A stretch of 64,000 bases of DNA from Lachnospira pectinoschiza (GTDB taxonomy: Bacteria > Bacillota > Clostridia > Lachnospirales > Lachnospiraceae), in assembly GCF_900103815.1 (NCBI RefSeq), contig NZ_FNHZ01000001.1, positions 558,001-622,000 on the forward strand. Direction: 5' to 3'. The translations under genes were made by a program, and so were the position numbers. Position 1 is the stretch's first letter; every line of letters starts with the position of its first letter. Below the pieces are notes generated by a model. It worked only from the letters and a program-made list of their open reading frames with translations. It ran no database searches and had not been told where the DNA came from. Of the stretch, positions 16,550-25,722 are shown in pieces.

Positions 16550-17491
16550 ATGTATGAAGTTTTTAGAACTGATCATGGAGTTTTATCACAATTAGAACAG
16601 CCTAAGGAAGGTTGCTGGATCAACATGGTTGGCCCCACAAGCAGAGAGCTAAATGAAATTGCTGAAATGTACGAAATCGATTTAACCGATTTAGCTACAG
16701 CTCTTGATGAGGAAGAAAGCTCTCGTATCAGCCTTGAAGACGGATATACTCTTATCTTAGTGGATATCCCAACTCCAGAGGTTAGACATGAGAAGAAGAT
16801 GTATACCACAATTCCTTTAGGTATTATTTTGAAATCAGATACGATAATTACGATTTGTAAGGAAGAAACACCTATTCTTACTTATTTTATTCGAAACAAG
16901 ATAAAAGAATTTAGCACTAAAAAGAAGATGCGTTTTATCTATCAGCTTCTTTATCGTTCCGCAGCAAGTTATCAGATAAACCTTCGTTTAATTGATAAGA
17001 AGCGAATCGAGATAGAAGAAAGAGTTATGGGAAACACAACTGATATGGATTTAATCGAGCTTCATGAATTAGAATCTACATTGGTTTATTTCGCCACATC
17101 GCTTAGGTCAAATAGCATCGTGTTAGAAAGACTTAGAAGATACAAAAGAATTGAACAGTACCCAGAAGATATGGAATTACTTGAAGATGTAACCGTCGAG
17201 TATCAGCAGGCTATCGAGATGACCTCTATTTATCGAGATGTCATTGATGGTACAAGACAACTTCTCTCATCAGTAATTGACAATAGACTAAATAATGTAA
17301 TGAAGCGACTTACATCCCTTACTGTTTTAATGGCCATTCCAACCATTATTTCAGGAATATGGGGAATGAACACTGCAGAGAAATATATGCCATTTGCCAC
17401 AGTTCCTTACGGCTTTGCCATAATCTGTATAGGCATCGTGGTGGTTTGTATTTTTGTAATTTGGTATATGAAGAAAAAGAAGATGCTTTAG
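16550..17491 (+). CDS. corA: CorA family divalent metal (Mg2+) transporter
   Basis: A 313-residue protein with the CorA plan: a large cytosolic alpha/beta funnel domain, a long stalk helix, and two C-terminal membrane helices (about residues 252-272 and 284-305). The selectivity motif GMN is in SGIWGMNTAEKYMPF. It should mediate Mg2+ or Co2+ entry as a pentamer. TAGGAGG stands 9 bases before ATG 16550; a longer frame from 16502 overlaps the small upstream gene and lacks a ribosome-binding site. The gene is convergent with a GGDEF gene and shares a bidirectional terminator with it. Confidence 0.94.
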   Translation: MYEVFRTDHGVLSQLEQPKEGCWINMVGPTSRELNEIAEMYEIDLTDLATALDEEESSRISLEDGYTLILVDIPTPEVRHEKKMYTTIPLGIILKSDTIITICKEETPILTYFIRNKIKEFSTKKKMRFIYQLLYRSAASYQINLRLIDKKRIEIEERVMGNTTDMDLIELHELESTLVYFATSLRSNSIVLERLRRYKRIEQYPEDMELLEDVTVEYQQAIEMTSIYRDVIDGTRQLLSSVIDNRLNNVMKRLTSLTVLMAIPTIISGIWGMNTAEKYMPFATVPYGFAIICIGIVVVCIFVIWYMKKKKML

Positions 17492-17503
17492 CATAGATAA
17501 TAA

Positions 17504-17560
17504 AAAAAGACCTTAAGTTTAGTGAGTATAGAAACATCACGAAGACTTAAGGTCTTTATA
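17504..17560. terminator. Bidirectional terminator corA / GGDEF gene
   Basis: AAAGACCTTAAG and CTTAAGGTCTTT pair around an internal loop; poly-A on the left and T-rich sequence on the right serve both directions. Confidence 0.82.
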
Positions 17561-17583
17561 TTTTTATGAAAATGTATTGCCTA

Positions 17584-19440
17584 TTACTTTAAATAAGGCC
17601 TGTCCTCATCAGCAATCAGCACATTTATTAGATAAGCTGCAATCAGGCTAGTTTGAATCTCATATTCTGCCCACTTTTGTGGAGCATTTCCTGCCTTATC
17701 AATGGTTAGAAGGCCGGTAATATTATTCATATCATTTCCAAGGACAATTTGAATTGTACATATAACATTTCGCTGATGCATAGCCTCACTAAATTCTGGT
17801 GCTACATCTGCAACTCTGCCAACAAAGCTAGATTCAAGAAACATTTTCTCACAAAGCATGCTCTTAAAGCCTGGACTCTTTGCGTAGAGGGCGTTAGAAG
17901 AGTTATCAAGAACCTGACCGAAAGTCTTGTGAAGCTCGAGATTCTCTCCTCTGTAAATGTTTACGCTATCCACATTAAAGGTCTCTTGAATGTGAGTTAA
18001 GAGGTCAGATACAGCTTGTCGTTTATTCCTTGCAAAATGCTCGATAACCTTAGAAATATAGCGTAATTCGTTAACCTCACGGCCGGAAACATTTTTTTTA
18101 TCCGAACTTGTAATGCTCTTAATATATGCCTCTTCGTGAATCTCTTTTCTATAGAAAACGTATCTATCGCGGCCCTTTTCCTTGGCAATATAGAGGCAGA
18201 AATCCGCAATTCTAAAGAGTTCGTCGTAGTTACTTGCATCCTTTGGATAGATGGAAGAACCAATAGAACAGGTTATGTTAAAGTCCGCAAAATCATTTAT
18301 AAACTCCCATTTTATCTGGGTTCTAACCGCTCTTAGATAACCTCGCAAAAGATTTTCATCAGTAATATCAAAGAGGATTATTAAAAATTCATCACCGCCG
18401 ATACGTCCAATAACTCCGCCATCACCAATGATTTCCTTAAGTTTCCTACCAATCCTTGCCAAAATCTTGTCGCCATACATGTGACCATAAAGGTCGTTTA
18501 CCTTCTTAAAATTGTCCACGTCAAGAATGATAATGGCTAGATTTGTAGGATAGGCGTCCATGTAATTGTCGTGTTTGTGGTCATTATTAGCGGAAATCAG
18601 GCTCTTTGCATACTCTGTAATAGTCTTTTTGTTATAGACACCAGTTAGAGCATCGTAGGAAAGGTCGCTAATCATTTCGATAAGATTGCTGTTTGTGTGA
18701 GCATTTTCATCAGTAAGAATCCTGCCGATAACAATCTTGTCGCCGTTATACTTGTTATAGACCATGCCTGTAAAAATGAGCTTCTCCATGATCTGCTTTT
18801 GGGTACGCATACTAGTTGTAATCTTTGCGCTAAAACTCTGTTCGTAGGATAGAATCTGCCCTACGAGGTTTTTAAATAGGCCAATGTCAGATTCTGCTAT
18901 AAAGCCTTCATTTATCATGAATTCGCGCCACTGAATCAGGCTCATCTTATAGATGGTGTCTTTTGAAAATATGTCATAGCGGCACATTTTAAAAATGTCA
19001 TTAGACATATCATAGGTAAAGGTATATTCCTTTGTTAGGCCAAAGAGAGCTCGCCCCTTCTTAATGTCATCAAGTAAAAGCTCATTAATATTTGCAAGGC
19101 TTTCAACATCGACCATTTCAATGTTTATCTCGCTTCTAGCAGATGAGGTCTTTTGGGCAAATAAAGTAATGAGATTTAGGCGCATTTCCCCCTTGTGATT
19201 TCTAAAGTGGAAAATTCCCTTTAATTCTTTTCCTTCATAGCTGTCTATAAAATCCATGAGATTAATTTTTTCTTCCTCGGCAACAAATTCTGTCAGGTTA
19301 GAAAATCTAGTATCACCAAAGTATTCTGTGAAAGGCTTATTAGCTACAATAGCCAGATAATAGGCATCAATAGTAGCGATACGTCGATTCAATCTGTTGG
19401 ATCTTTCAAAATCATCAACGTAAATAGTATTATCACTCAT
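17584..19440 (-). CDS. PAS-GGDEF-GAF diguanylate cyclase
   Basis: A 618-residue cytosolic protein. The N-terminal 120 residues look like a PAS fold (IATIDAYYLAIVANKPFTEY). A second sensory region follows, then a GGDEF domain (about residues 260-425) with DALTGVYNKKT, the metal-binding DVDNFKKVND and the active-site RIGGDEFLI. The C-terminal part resembles a GAF domain. The GGDEF signature is intact so c-di-GMP synthesis is likely; the RxxD inhibitory site expected just before the signature is not seen, suggesting no product inhibition. No membrane helix was found. AAGGAG precedes the ATG. Confidence 0.9.
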   Translation of the reverse strand: MSDNTIYVDDFERSNRLNRRIATIDAYYLAIVANKPFTEYFGDTRFSNLTEFVAEEEKINLMDFIDSYEGKELKGIFHFRNHKGEMRLNLITLFAQKTSSARSEINIEMVDVESLANINELLLDDIKKGRALFGLTKEYTFTYDMSNDIFKMCRYDIFSKDTIYKMSLIQWREFMINEGFIAESDIGLFKNLVGQILSYEQSFSAKITTSMRTQKQIMEKLIFTGMVYNKYNGDKIVIGRILTDENAHTNSNLIEMISDLSYDALTGVYNKKTITEYAKSLISANNDHKHDNYMDAYPTNLAIIILDVDNFKKVNDLYGHMYGDKILARIGRKLKEIIGDGGVIGRIGGDEFLIILFDITDENLLRGYLRAVRTQIKWEFINDFADFNITCSIGSSIYPKDASNYDELFRIADFCLYIAKEKGRDRYVFYRKEIHEEAYIKSITSSDKKNVSGREVNELRYISKVIEHFARNKRQAVSDLLTHIQETFNVDSVNIYRGENLELHKTFGQVLDNSSNALYAKSPGFKSMLCEKMFLESSFVGRVADVAPEFSEAMHQRNVICTIQIVLGNDMNNITGLLTIDKAGNAPQKWAEYEIQTSLIAAYLINVLIADEDRPYLK

Positions 19441-19785
19441 TGATTTTCTCCTTTATAGAGCTTTATTATATTTTGTTCACATTTCTATAATCACATTTTC
19501 CTAATATAATTATATAATATTGCAGCAATTAAGACAATAATACATTAATTGTTCGACAATTATATTAAAAAGTGGTAAATATCTTGGGGGTATATAGTCT
19601 GGTATTAGTCCTTTGGTACCAATACTAAATATAGTGTTTATCTTTGGCATGAACCATGATATAATACAACATATAGGGAAGGCATGTGAATAAAATAAGA
19701 CTATTACTTGATTTTGCAGACACAAGATGTAGTTTTATGCGCCTTTTATGACAAAAAACTAAGAATAAAAAATCGGGGGTAAATT
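19441..19785. other. Intergenic region upstream of the 53-aa gene
   Basis: About 345 A/T-rich bases holding the promoter of the GGDEF gene on one side and of the 53-residue gene on the other; TATAAT near 19655 is a candidate -10. No open frame with a ribosome-binding site was seen. Confidence 0.5.
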
Positions 19786-19947
19786 ATGGAACGAGTAAAG
19801 TACAACAAAGTAGAAGTAAGACATGGTGATAGCCCAAAGCTTTTCCCAGTATATGAAATCTACTTAGATGGAGTAATTGTAACTAAGGTATCTTCTCAGG
19901 TAGAGGCAGAAGAGATGGTTTCTCGTTGGTCAGAAATTTATAAGTAA
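19786..19947 (+). CDS. Conserved small hypothetical protein (53 aa)
   Basis: The frame begins ATG GAA CGA GTA (MERVKYNKVEVRHGD), is preceded by GGGGG six bases upstream, and ends in VSRWSEIYK. Predicted fold is a short beta sheet plus one amphipathic helix: KLFPVYEIYLDGVIVTK is strand-like and the C-terminal SQVEAEEMVSRWSEIY is helical. Codon use matches neighbouring genes and it has its own terminator, so it is likely real. No domain is recognised. Confidence 0.72.
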   Translation: MERVKYNKVEVRHGDSPKLFPVYEIYLDGVIVTKVSSQVEAEEMVSRWSEIYK

Positions 19948-19982
19948 GAAAGTTTCATTTTGATTATGTTTCATAGCAAAAG

Positions 19983-20031
19983 TAGCTGCTAAGAATGTTA
20001 GATTACTTTAGCATTTATAGCAGCTATTTTT
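19983..20031 (+). terminator. Terminator of the 53-aa gene
   Basis: TAGCTGCTA (19983-19991) pairs with TAGCAGCTA (20018-20026) and is followed by TTTTT. Confidence 0.8.
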
Positions 20032-20037
20032 ATGCAT

Positions 20038-20092
20038 ACACAACATATTGTATTTTATTATTGACTAAAAGCACAATATGTTGTACTATAAT
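20038..20092 (+). promoter_or_regulatory. nrdD promoter with two NrdR-type boxes
   Basis: Two 16-bp near-palindromes, ACACAACATATTGTAT (20038-20053) and GCACAATATGTTGTAC (20071-20086), have centres 33 bases apart. TTGACT (20061-20066) lies between them and the -10 region (TACTAT/TATAAT, 20084-20092) touches the second box. Paired boxes of this form about three helical turns apart are typical of NrdR, the ATP-cone repressor of ribonucleotide reductase genes. nrdD starts 150 bases downstream. Confidence 0.82.
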
Positions 20093-20242
20093 AATAGCTT
20101 AAGCAATACGAAGATTTGTCAAGAATGTTTTTAATTTAGATATTCTTGTAAGATGGTACCTAAAAAATAAACGATGTGATATTATAGAAAAGATGTCGTA
20201 AAGACAATTTTCGAGACATAAAATTATAAGGGGAGAGCAATT

Positions 20243-22420
20243 ATGAAGATTATTAAACGTAGTGGTTCAGAAGTTACATTTGATATTGAGAAGATAGTTA
20301 ATGCTGTAACTAAGGCCAATAATGAAGTCGTACATAGCGAACGATTATCATCAGAACAGATTCGTACTATTTCAGAGAATGTAGAACAGATATGTGATGA
20401 AATGGGTAGATCTCTTAATGTAGAAGAAATTCAGGATTTAGTTGAGAACCAGATTATGAATTTAAGAGCTTTCGCCGTTGCAAGAAAGTATATCACATAC
20501 AGATATAAGAGAGCATTGGTAAGAAAGTCTAATTCAACAGATGAACAGATTTTAAGTTTGCTTGAATGTAACAACGAAGAAGTTAAGCAGGAGAACTCTA
20601 ATAAGAACCCAACTGTTAACAGTGTCCAGAGAGACTACATGGCAGGTGAGGTAAGTAAGGATATTACTAAGAGATTACTTCTCCCACAAGATATAGTAGA
20701 AGCTCATGAGCAGGGCTTAATACATTTCCATGATGCTGATTACTTTGCTCAGCATATGCATAACTGTTGCTTAGTTAACCTTGAGGATATGCTTCAGAAT
20801 GGAACTGTAATTTCTGAGACTATGATTGAGAAGCCACATAGTTTCTCAACAGCATGTAATATTGCAACTCAGGCAATTGCTCAGATTGCTAGTTCACAGT
20901 ATGGTGGACAGAGTATTTCACTTGCTCACCTTGCACCATTTGTACAGGTTAGCCGTGAAAAGTTTATTAAGCAGGTAAGAAAGGAACTCGCAGATACAGG
21001 GGTTGAAGCTTCAGAAGAGAAGATTCGTGAGATAGCTGAAATCAGAGTTCATGAAGAAGTTAAGAAGGGTGTTCAGATGATTCAGTATCAGGTAATCACT
21101 CTTATGACTACTAACGGTCAGGCTCCTTTCGTAACAGTATTTATGTACCTTGATGAAGTTCCAGAAGGCCAGACAAGAGATGATTTAGCTCTTGTAACTA
21201 AGGAAGTTCTTCGCCAGAGAATTCAGGGCGTTAAGAACGAACAGGGTGTATGGATTACACCAGCTTTCCCTAAGCTTATTTATGTATTAGAGGAAGATAA
21301 TATCCATGAAGGTTCTAAGTATTGGGATTTAACAAAGCTTGCAGCTGAATGTACAGCTAAGAGAATGGTTCCTGATTATATTTCAGAGAAGATCATGAAG
21401 CAGTTAAAGGTTGATGCTAATGGCGATGGTCAGTGCTATCCATGTATGGGTTGTAGATCATTCCTTACAACATACTTAGATGAAGATAACAAGCCTAAGT
21501 ACTACGGTAGATTTAACCAGGGTGTTGTAACAGTTAACTTAGTTGATGTTGCTTGCTCATCTAACAAGGATGAAGAGAAGTTCTGGAAGATCTTAGACGA
21601 AAGACTTGATTTATGTAGAAGAGCACTTATGTGCAGACATTATAGATTAAAGGGTACACCATCAGATGTAGCTCCAATTCTTTGGCAGAATGGTGCACTT
21701 GCAAGACTTAAGAAGGGTGAAACAATTGATAAGCTTCTTTACGGTGGCTATTCAACAATTTCTCTTGGATATGCAGGTCTTTATGAGTGTACATACTACA
21801 TGAAGGGTACTAGCCATACACAGGAAGGCGGTAAGGAATTTGCCCTTAAGCTTATGAACTATCTTAATGATACATGTAAGAAGTGGGCTAAGGAAACTAA
21901 CATCGACTTCTCATTATATGGAACACCACTTGAATCAACAACTTATAAGTTTGCTAAGTGCTTACAGAAGAGATTTGGTAAGATTCCAGGTGTAACAGAT
22001 AGAAATTATATTACTAACTCATATCATGTACATGTAACTGAGGAAATCAACGCATTCGATAAGTTAAAGTTCGAATCAGAATTCCAGAAGTTATCTCCAG
22101 GTGGAGCTATTTCATACGTAGAAGTTCCTGATATGAATAATAATATTCCAGCTGTTCTTTCAGTTATGCAGTACATTTACGATAACATTATGTACGCAGA
22201 GCTTAATACTAAGTCTGACTACTGTCAGGTTTGTGGTTACACAGGTCAGATTCAGATTATCACTGATGATGATGGTAAGCTTGTTTGGGAATGCCCTAAC
22301 TGTAAGAATAGAGACCAGGACAAGATGAATGTAGCAAGAAGAACTTGCGGTTACATCGGTACACAGTTCTGGAATCAGGGTAGAACTCAGGAAATTAAGG
22401 AAAGAGTTTTACACTTATAA
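20243..22420 (+). CDS. nrdD: Anaerobic ribonucleoside-triphosphate reductase
   Basis: A 725-residue class III (glycyl radical) ribonucleotide reductase, making dNTPs without oxygen. The N-terminal ATP-cone (IIKRSGSEVTFDIEKIVNAV) gives allosteric control. The C-terminal zinc site CQVCGYTG...CPNC is followed by the radical loop RRTCGYIGTQFWNQGR, where the glycine of CGY becomes the radical. GGGGAG precedes the ATG. The activase gene nrdG, commonly next to nrdD, is not found downstream; a GGDEF gene is there instead, so the activase must be elsewhere. The promoter carries NrdR-type boxes. Confidence 0.97.
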   Translation: MKIIKRSGSEVTFDIEKIVNAVTKANNEVVHSERLSSEQIRTISENVEQICDEMGRSLNVEEIQDLVENQIMNLRAFAVARKYITYRYKRALVRKSNSTDEQILSLLECNNEEVKQENSNKNPTVNSVQRDYMAGEVSKDITKRLLLPQDIVEAHEQGLIHFHDADYFAQHMHNCCLVNLEDMLQNGTVISETMIEKPHSFSTACNIATQAIAQIASSQYGGQSISLAHLAPFVQVSREKFIKQVRKELADTGVEASEEKIREIAEIRVHEEVKKGVQMIQYQVITLMTTNGQAPFVTVFMYLDEVPEGQTRDDLALVTKEVLRQRIQGVKNEQGVWITPAFPKLIYVLEEDNIHEGSKYWDLTKLAAECTAKRMVPDYISEKIMKQLKVDANGDGQCYPCMGCRSFLTTYLDEDNKPKYYGRFNQGVVTVNLVDVACSSNKDEEKFWKILDERLDLCRRALMCRHYRLKGTPSDVAPILWQNGALARLKKGETIDKLLYGGYSTISLGYAGLYECTYYMKGTSHTQEGGKEFALKLMNYLNDTCKKWAKETNIDFSLYGTPLESTTYKFAKCLQKRFGKIPGVTDRNYITNSYHVHVTEEINAFDKLKFESEFQKLSPGGAISYVEVPDMNNNIPAVLSVMQYIYDNIMYAELNTKSDYCQVCGYTGQIQIITDDDGKLVWECPNCKNRDQDKMNVARRTCGYIGTQFWNQGRTQEIKERVLHL

Positions 22421-22486
22421 GATTAGTGTTGGAAGAGTCTGCAAACCAGACTAGAATCCTAAATCAATAGATAACGCAATAAACTA

Positions 22487-22560
22487 AAAAGCTCCTAGTC
22501 AGAAGATATGTAATCATATATTTGATAAGCATATAAAAGGCTAGGAGCTTTTAATATTTT
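22487..22560 (+). terminator. nrdD terminator
   Basis: AAAAGCTCCTAG (22487-22498) pairs with CTAGGAGCTTTT (22541-22552), with a long loop and a T-rich tail. Confidence 0.75.
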
Positions 22561-22663
22561 ACAGGGACTATTTTTACAATAGTTTTGCAAAATTGCCTTG
22601 TTTCACCTATATATTTCGTTTATTATATATATTGGGTTTAGCAATAAATTATGAAGGTTTGAT

Positions 22664-24244
22664 ATGAAAGAATTACAAGATTATAACTATGAGCAGGGGA
22701 TTATAGATCAGATCGAGCTTATGGATAAGATTAGATTTGAGAATCCCTTAAAGACAATTGAATTAGCGTGCGAATTTAAGAAGATAGCAGAGAAGAATTC
22801 TGATATTAATCTTATGGGTTATGCTGACTTTTATATAGCCGATGCCTATTTAACTCTTGGTGAGTTTGATAATGCCATTAACTATTTTAATAAGGCGGCA
22901 AGAGAGTTTGATGCAGTAGATAATATCTATAAGAGAGGTGGCTGTCTTAATAGCCTAGGGATTCTCTATGCCACAAGAGGCGAGATTGTTTATTCTCTAG
23001 ATAACTTTAAAGAAGCAGCAAGTCTTGCAGAGAAATCAAAGGATGATTTCGTTGCAGCCCTTGCCTATGAGAATTATGCCGAAATTAGTGATAATATCAA
23101 GGATTCTAACATATCAATGGAATATGCTATGAAGGCTTATAAGCATATTTTAAAATGTAATCAAAACCCACGACAAAAGACTATTGAGATAATTATTCTA
23201 ACCACACTAGCTAAGCTTTATTATAGATTTGGTCTCTTTGATGATACCAAAAAGAAGATTGACCAGATTGAGGATATTGTAAGGAAACATCCTGATGAGA
23301 AGCTTTGCGTGGATTTTTATATTACAAAGTTAATTTATACTAATAAGGTATCTTCTTCTAAAGAGGAGAAGGAGGTCTGTCTTAAAGAGGCGGTTAAGGC
23401 CTACTATGATACAGAGTATAAGGTAGATTACTTTTTGTACATTTTCGACTTTTTACATTTTCTAAAAAGGACGGATAGAAAGGACATCCTACTAGCTTTA
23501 GTGGAGGATTTTGATGAGTCTGTTAAGGGCATGGATTTCCCATATATTCAGACTAGAATCTTGGATTTTAAGATTTCCCTTTACGATGAGGAGAAGGACA
23601 AGGATAAGCTCTATAAGGAATTAATTAGATATAGAAGATATAATAACAGCTACAAGATGCTTACTACTAATTCTATTAGAAAGTACATTAGCATTCAGAA
23701 CTCTCTTGAGGATTCAAAGAGGGCTAATGAGCTTTTAAAGGAGCAAGTAGGAATTGATGAGTTAACAGGTCTTTCTAATAGATGGAGACTAAGCTCAAAG
23801 GTGGAGGCATTGCTTACTAGAGCAGTAACGGAGAAGAAGAATTACGCTGTTGAGATGTTAGATATCGACCATTTTAAGCAGATTAATGATGAAAATGGAC
23901 ATCACGTTGGAGACCTATGTCTTATAATTGTTGCAACAGCCCTAAAAGCAATCGAATCAAATGATATTTATTGCTTTAGATACGGGGGAGATGAATTTTT
24001 AATATTCTATTTAGGATATTCCGATGAGAAGATTCTTGAGATGGCCAATAATTTAAGAGATTCGATCCTAGAGATGTCAGAATTAAGAGATTTGCCTTAT
24101 GTCTATATTTCTCAAGGCATATGCAGTGGAATCCCAGAGAAGAAATCCAAGGTTTGGGATTACTCTTCAAAGGCAGATACAGCCATGTATTCAGCTAAAA
24201 GAGGCCTTGGCAAGCATATTAAATTAGTAAATTGCACAGAATAA
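22664..24244 (+). CDS. TPR-GGDEF diguanylate cyclase
   Basis: A 526-residue cytosolic protein. Residues 10-330 are helical TPR-like repeats (for example GEFDNAINYFNKAAREFD and GEIVYSLDNFKEAASLAE). A short coiled linker leads to a C-terminal GGDEF domain (about 362-522) with DELTGLSNRWRL, DIDHFKQINDENGHHVGD and FRYGGDEFLI. It should be an active diguanylate cyclase driven by protein-protein contacts; no RxxD inhibitory site precedes the signature. GAAGG lies 6 bases before the ATG. It is convergent with the EF-hand gene. Confidence 0.9.
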   Translation: MKELQDYNYEQGIIDQIELMDKIRFENPLKTIELACEFKKIAEKNSDINLMGYADFYIADAYLTLGEFDNAINYFNKAAREFDAVDNIYKRGGCLNSLGILYATRGEIVYSLDNFKEAASLAEKSKDDFVAALAYENYAEISDNIKDSNISMEYAMKAYKHILKCNQNPRQKTIEIIILTTLAKLYYRFGLFDDTKKKIDQIEDIVRKHPDEKLCVDFYITKLIYTNKVSSSKEEKEVCLKEAVKAYYDTEYKVDYFLYIFDFLHFLKRTDRKDILLALVEDFDESVKGMDFPYIQTRILDFKISLYDEEKDKDKLYKELIRYRRYNNSYKMLTTNSIRKYISIQNSLEDSKRANELLKEQVGIDELTGLSNRWRLSSKVEALLTRAVTEKKNYAVEMLDIDHFKQINDENGHHVGDLCLIIVATALKAIESNDIYCFRYGGDEFLIFYLGYSDEKILEMANNLRDSILEMSELRDLPYVYISQGICSGIPEKKSKVWDYSSKADTAMYSAKRGLGKHIKLVNCTE

Positions 24245-24249
24245 AAATG

Positions 24250-24286
24250 ACCTTTCAAAGCCCCTAAGGGCCTTGAAAGGTTTTTC
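24250..24286. terminator. Terminator between TPR-GGDEF and EF-hand genes
   Basis: CCTTTCAA...GCCC / GGGC...TTGAAAGG strong hairpin followed by TTTTT on the plus strand and T-rich sequence on the minus strand. Confidence 0.87.
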
Positions 24287-24312
24287 TTTTATCTTAAAGT
24301 ATCCAGCAATGA

Positions 24313-25527
24313 TTAAAGGTCGATTTGTGAAACTAGGGAAGCGCCTCCATTTTCATGAAGATAAAAGCCGCTCTGTCGAAGTCTTGCCTGGCTTTCATTA
24401 GCTTCGTTAGTAAATCTAAAATCGTTGTTTGTTCTTCCCAAATATATAGCACCAACGTCTGCCTCCTTTAAACTAAGCAAACGTGATTGTCCATCCTCAT
24501 CCATAACCCAGACTCTTAATTTCTGGTAAATTTCGTCGGCCTCGTCAATCCATGCATTTCCGTCTGAGTCATATTTTGCAAGGTCTGCAAAGCCGTCGCC
24601 GCTGCTAGTGCCAAAAAGCTCACTAGCGTCTGTAACTTCTCCATCTTCATTTAAATCAAGTGCTAAAAAGCCCTGATTTGAATTTAATCTGTTGTGTTCT
24701 TCTGCTACTCCGTCCCCATCTAGATCAAAGTAAAAATGTTTGTCGCTAATCATGTCAGGATTGTCATCTAGACTTATTACAAGGGGGTCTGTAAGTATTT
24801 TGTCAAAGGTTTGTAAGCTACTAAACTGGCTAATTTGCTGAAATTCTCTGCTGAAACTAACATCTAGATTAAAGGAAATGTTACGCCCGTCCTTTGTAAC
24901 TGCACTTCCCGTTGTTGAAAAGCTTACAGCCTCTTTTTCGTAGTAGCTGTAGCTTTGGTTAGTTTCAAGGGTCCAAACCTGATAGCCCTGATTAAATGAA
25001 AGATTTAGGTAATTCGTATCTAGTTGGCTTGTACTCTTGCTGTTTAAATTACTGTCATTTCCTGTAGTTTGGTTTGAGGAAAAGCTATCTTCTGTAAAGC
25101 CCTCGCTAGTAATTGAATCAAAGTCCCTGTAAAAAAGACTTCTTAGCATAAATTCGTGAAGGTAGGCTAGTAGGCTTTGATAGATTTTCTGCTCTGAAAT
25201 TAAGTAACTCTCATTTAACTTTGTTTGGGCATTTAGCCTGTTAGTGTTTTTAACTTTTGTGTCTGATTCTACATTTTCTTCCACAGTTTCTTCAGAGTAA
25301 TTGTGTAGGTTATTTAGCTCATTCTTTGTGTAACTAGCATATTGATCTAGACCGTTACCACAGTAAGCCGACTCAGCTTCATTTCTTAAAAAGTAATCAT
25401 AGCTTTCGCTAAAACAAGTTGTCTTTGTAGCCATTTCAACAGTTGTCTTGTGAGTCTTTGAATAGCCCTTCTGGTCTAGATAATTCCTGTTGGATGCCAT
25501 AGAAATGTTGCTCTGGGAAATTATCAT
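24313..25527 (-). CDS. EF-hand-rich calcium-binding protein, RTX-accessory-like
   Basis: A 404-residue protein. The N-terminal 260 residues are polar, Asn/Ser/Tyr-rich and of no recognised fold. The C-terminal part (about 265-365) has a run of calcium-loop motifs: DLDGDGVAEEHN, DLNEDGEVTDASELFG, DSDGNAWIDEAD and MDEDGQSRLLSL. The order DLDGDG, SELFG, DSDGN, LRVW is the same as in a module found in large RTX proteins of Gram-negatives. No signal peptide or membrane helix is seen. The start is ATG 25527 with AAGGTGG just upstream, not the upstream TTG-type start. Function is unknown; calcium binding is the firm part. Confidence 0.75.
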   Translation of the reverse strand: MIISQSNISMASNRNYLDQKGYSKTHKTTVEMATKTTCFSESYDYFLRNEAESAYCGNGLDQYASYTKNELNNLHNYSEETVEENVESDTKVKNTNRLNAQTKLNESYLISEQKIYQSLLAYLHEFMLRSLFYRDFDSITSEGFTEDSFSSNQTTGNDSNLNSKSTSQLDTNYLNLSFNQGYQVWTLETNQSYSYYEKEAVSFSTTGSAVTKDGRNISFNLDVSFSREFQQISQFSSLQTFDKILTDPLVISLDDNPDMISDKHFYFDLDGDGVAEEHNRLNSNQGFLALDLNEDGEVTDASELFGTSSGDGFADLAKYDSDGNAWIDEADEIYQKLRVWVMDEDGQSRLLSLKEADVGAIYLGRTNNDFRFTNEANESQARLRQSGFYLHENGGASLVSQIDL

Positions 25528-25722
25528 TTGTATCCACCTTTCGTAAGAGAATTGCAATGAACACAAACTCGTCTTACCTAATATATATCGGCTATTTTGA
25601 CCTAATATTTACTTAAAAAAATCTGTACTTTAAGAAAATATATTTATAAAAGATGTGGTAAAAACTCCCAAGGTATTGTAATATAAGTAGGTAATAATGG
25701 TAAAAATTGGAGGTAGTGTTTT

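Noticed and set aside
19510-19725. 71-codon minus-strand frame between the GGDEF gene and the small protein gene
   Set aside because: No ribosome-binding site, A/T-rich low-complexity content, no recognisable domain.
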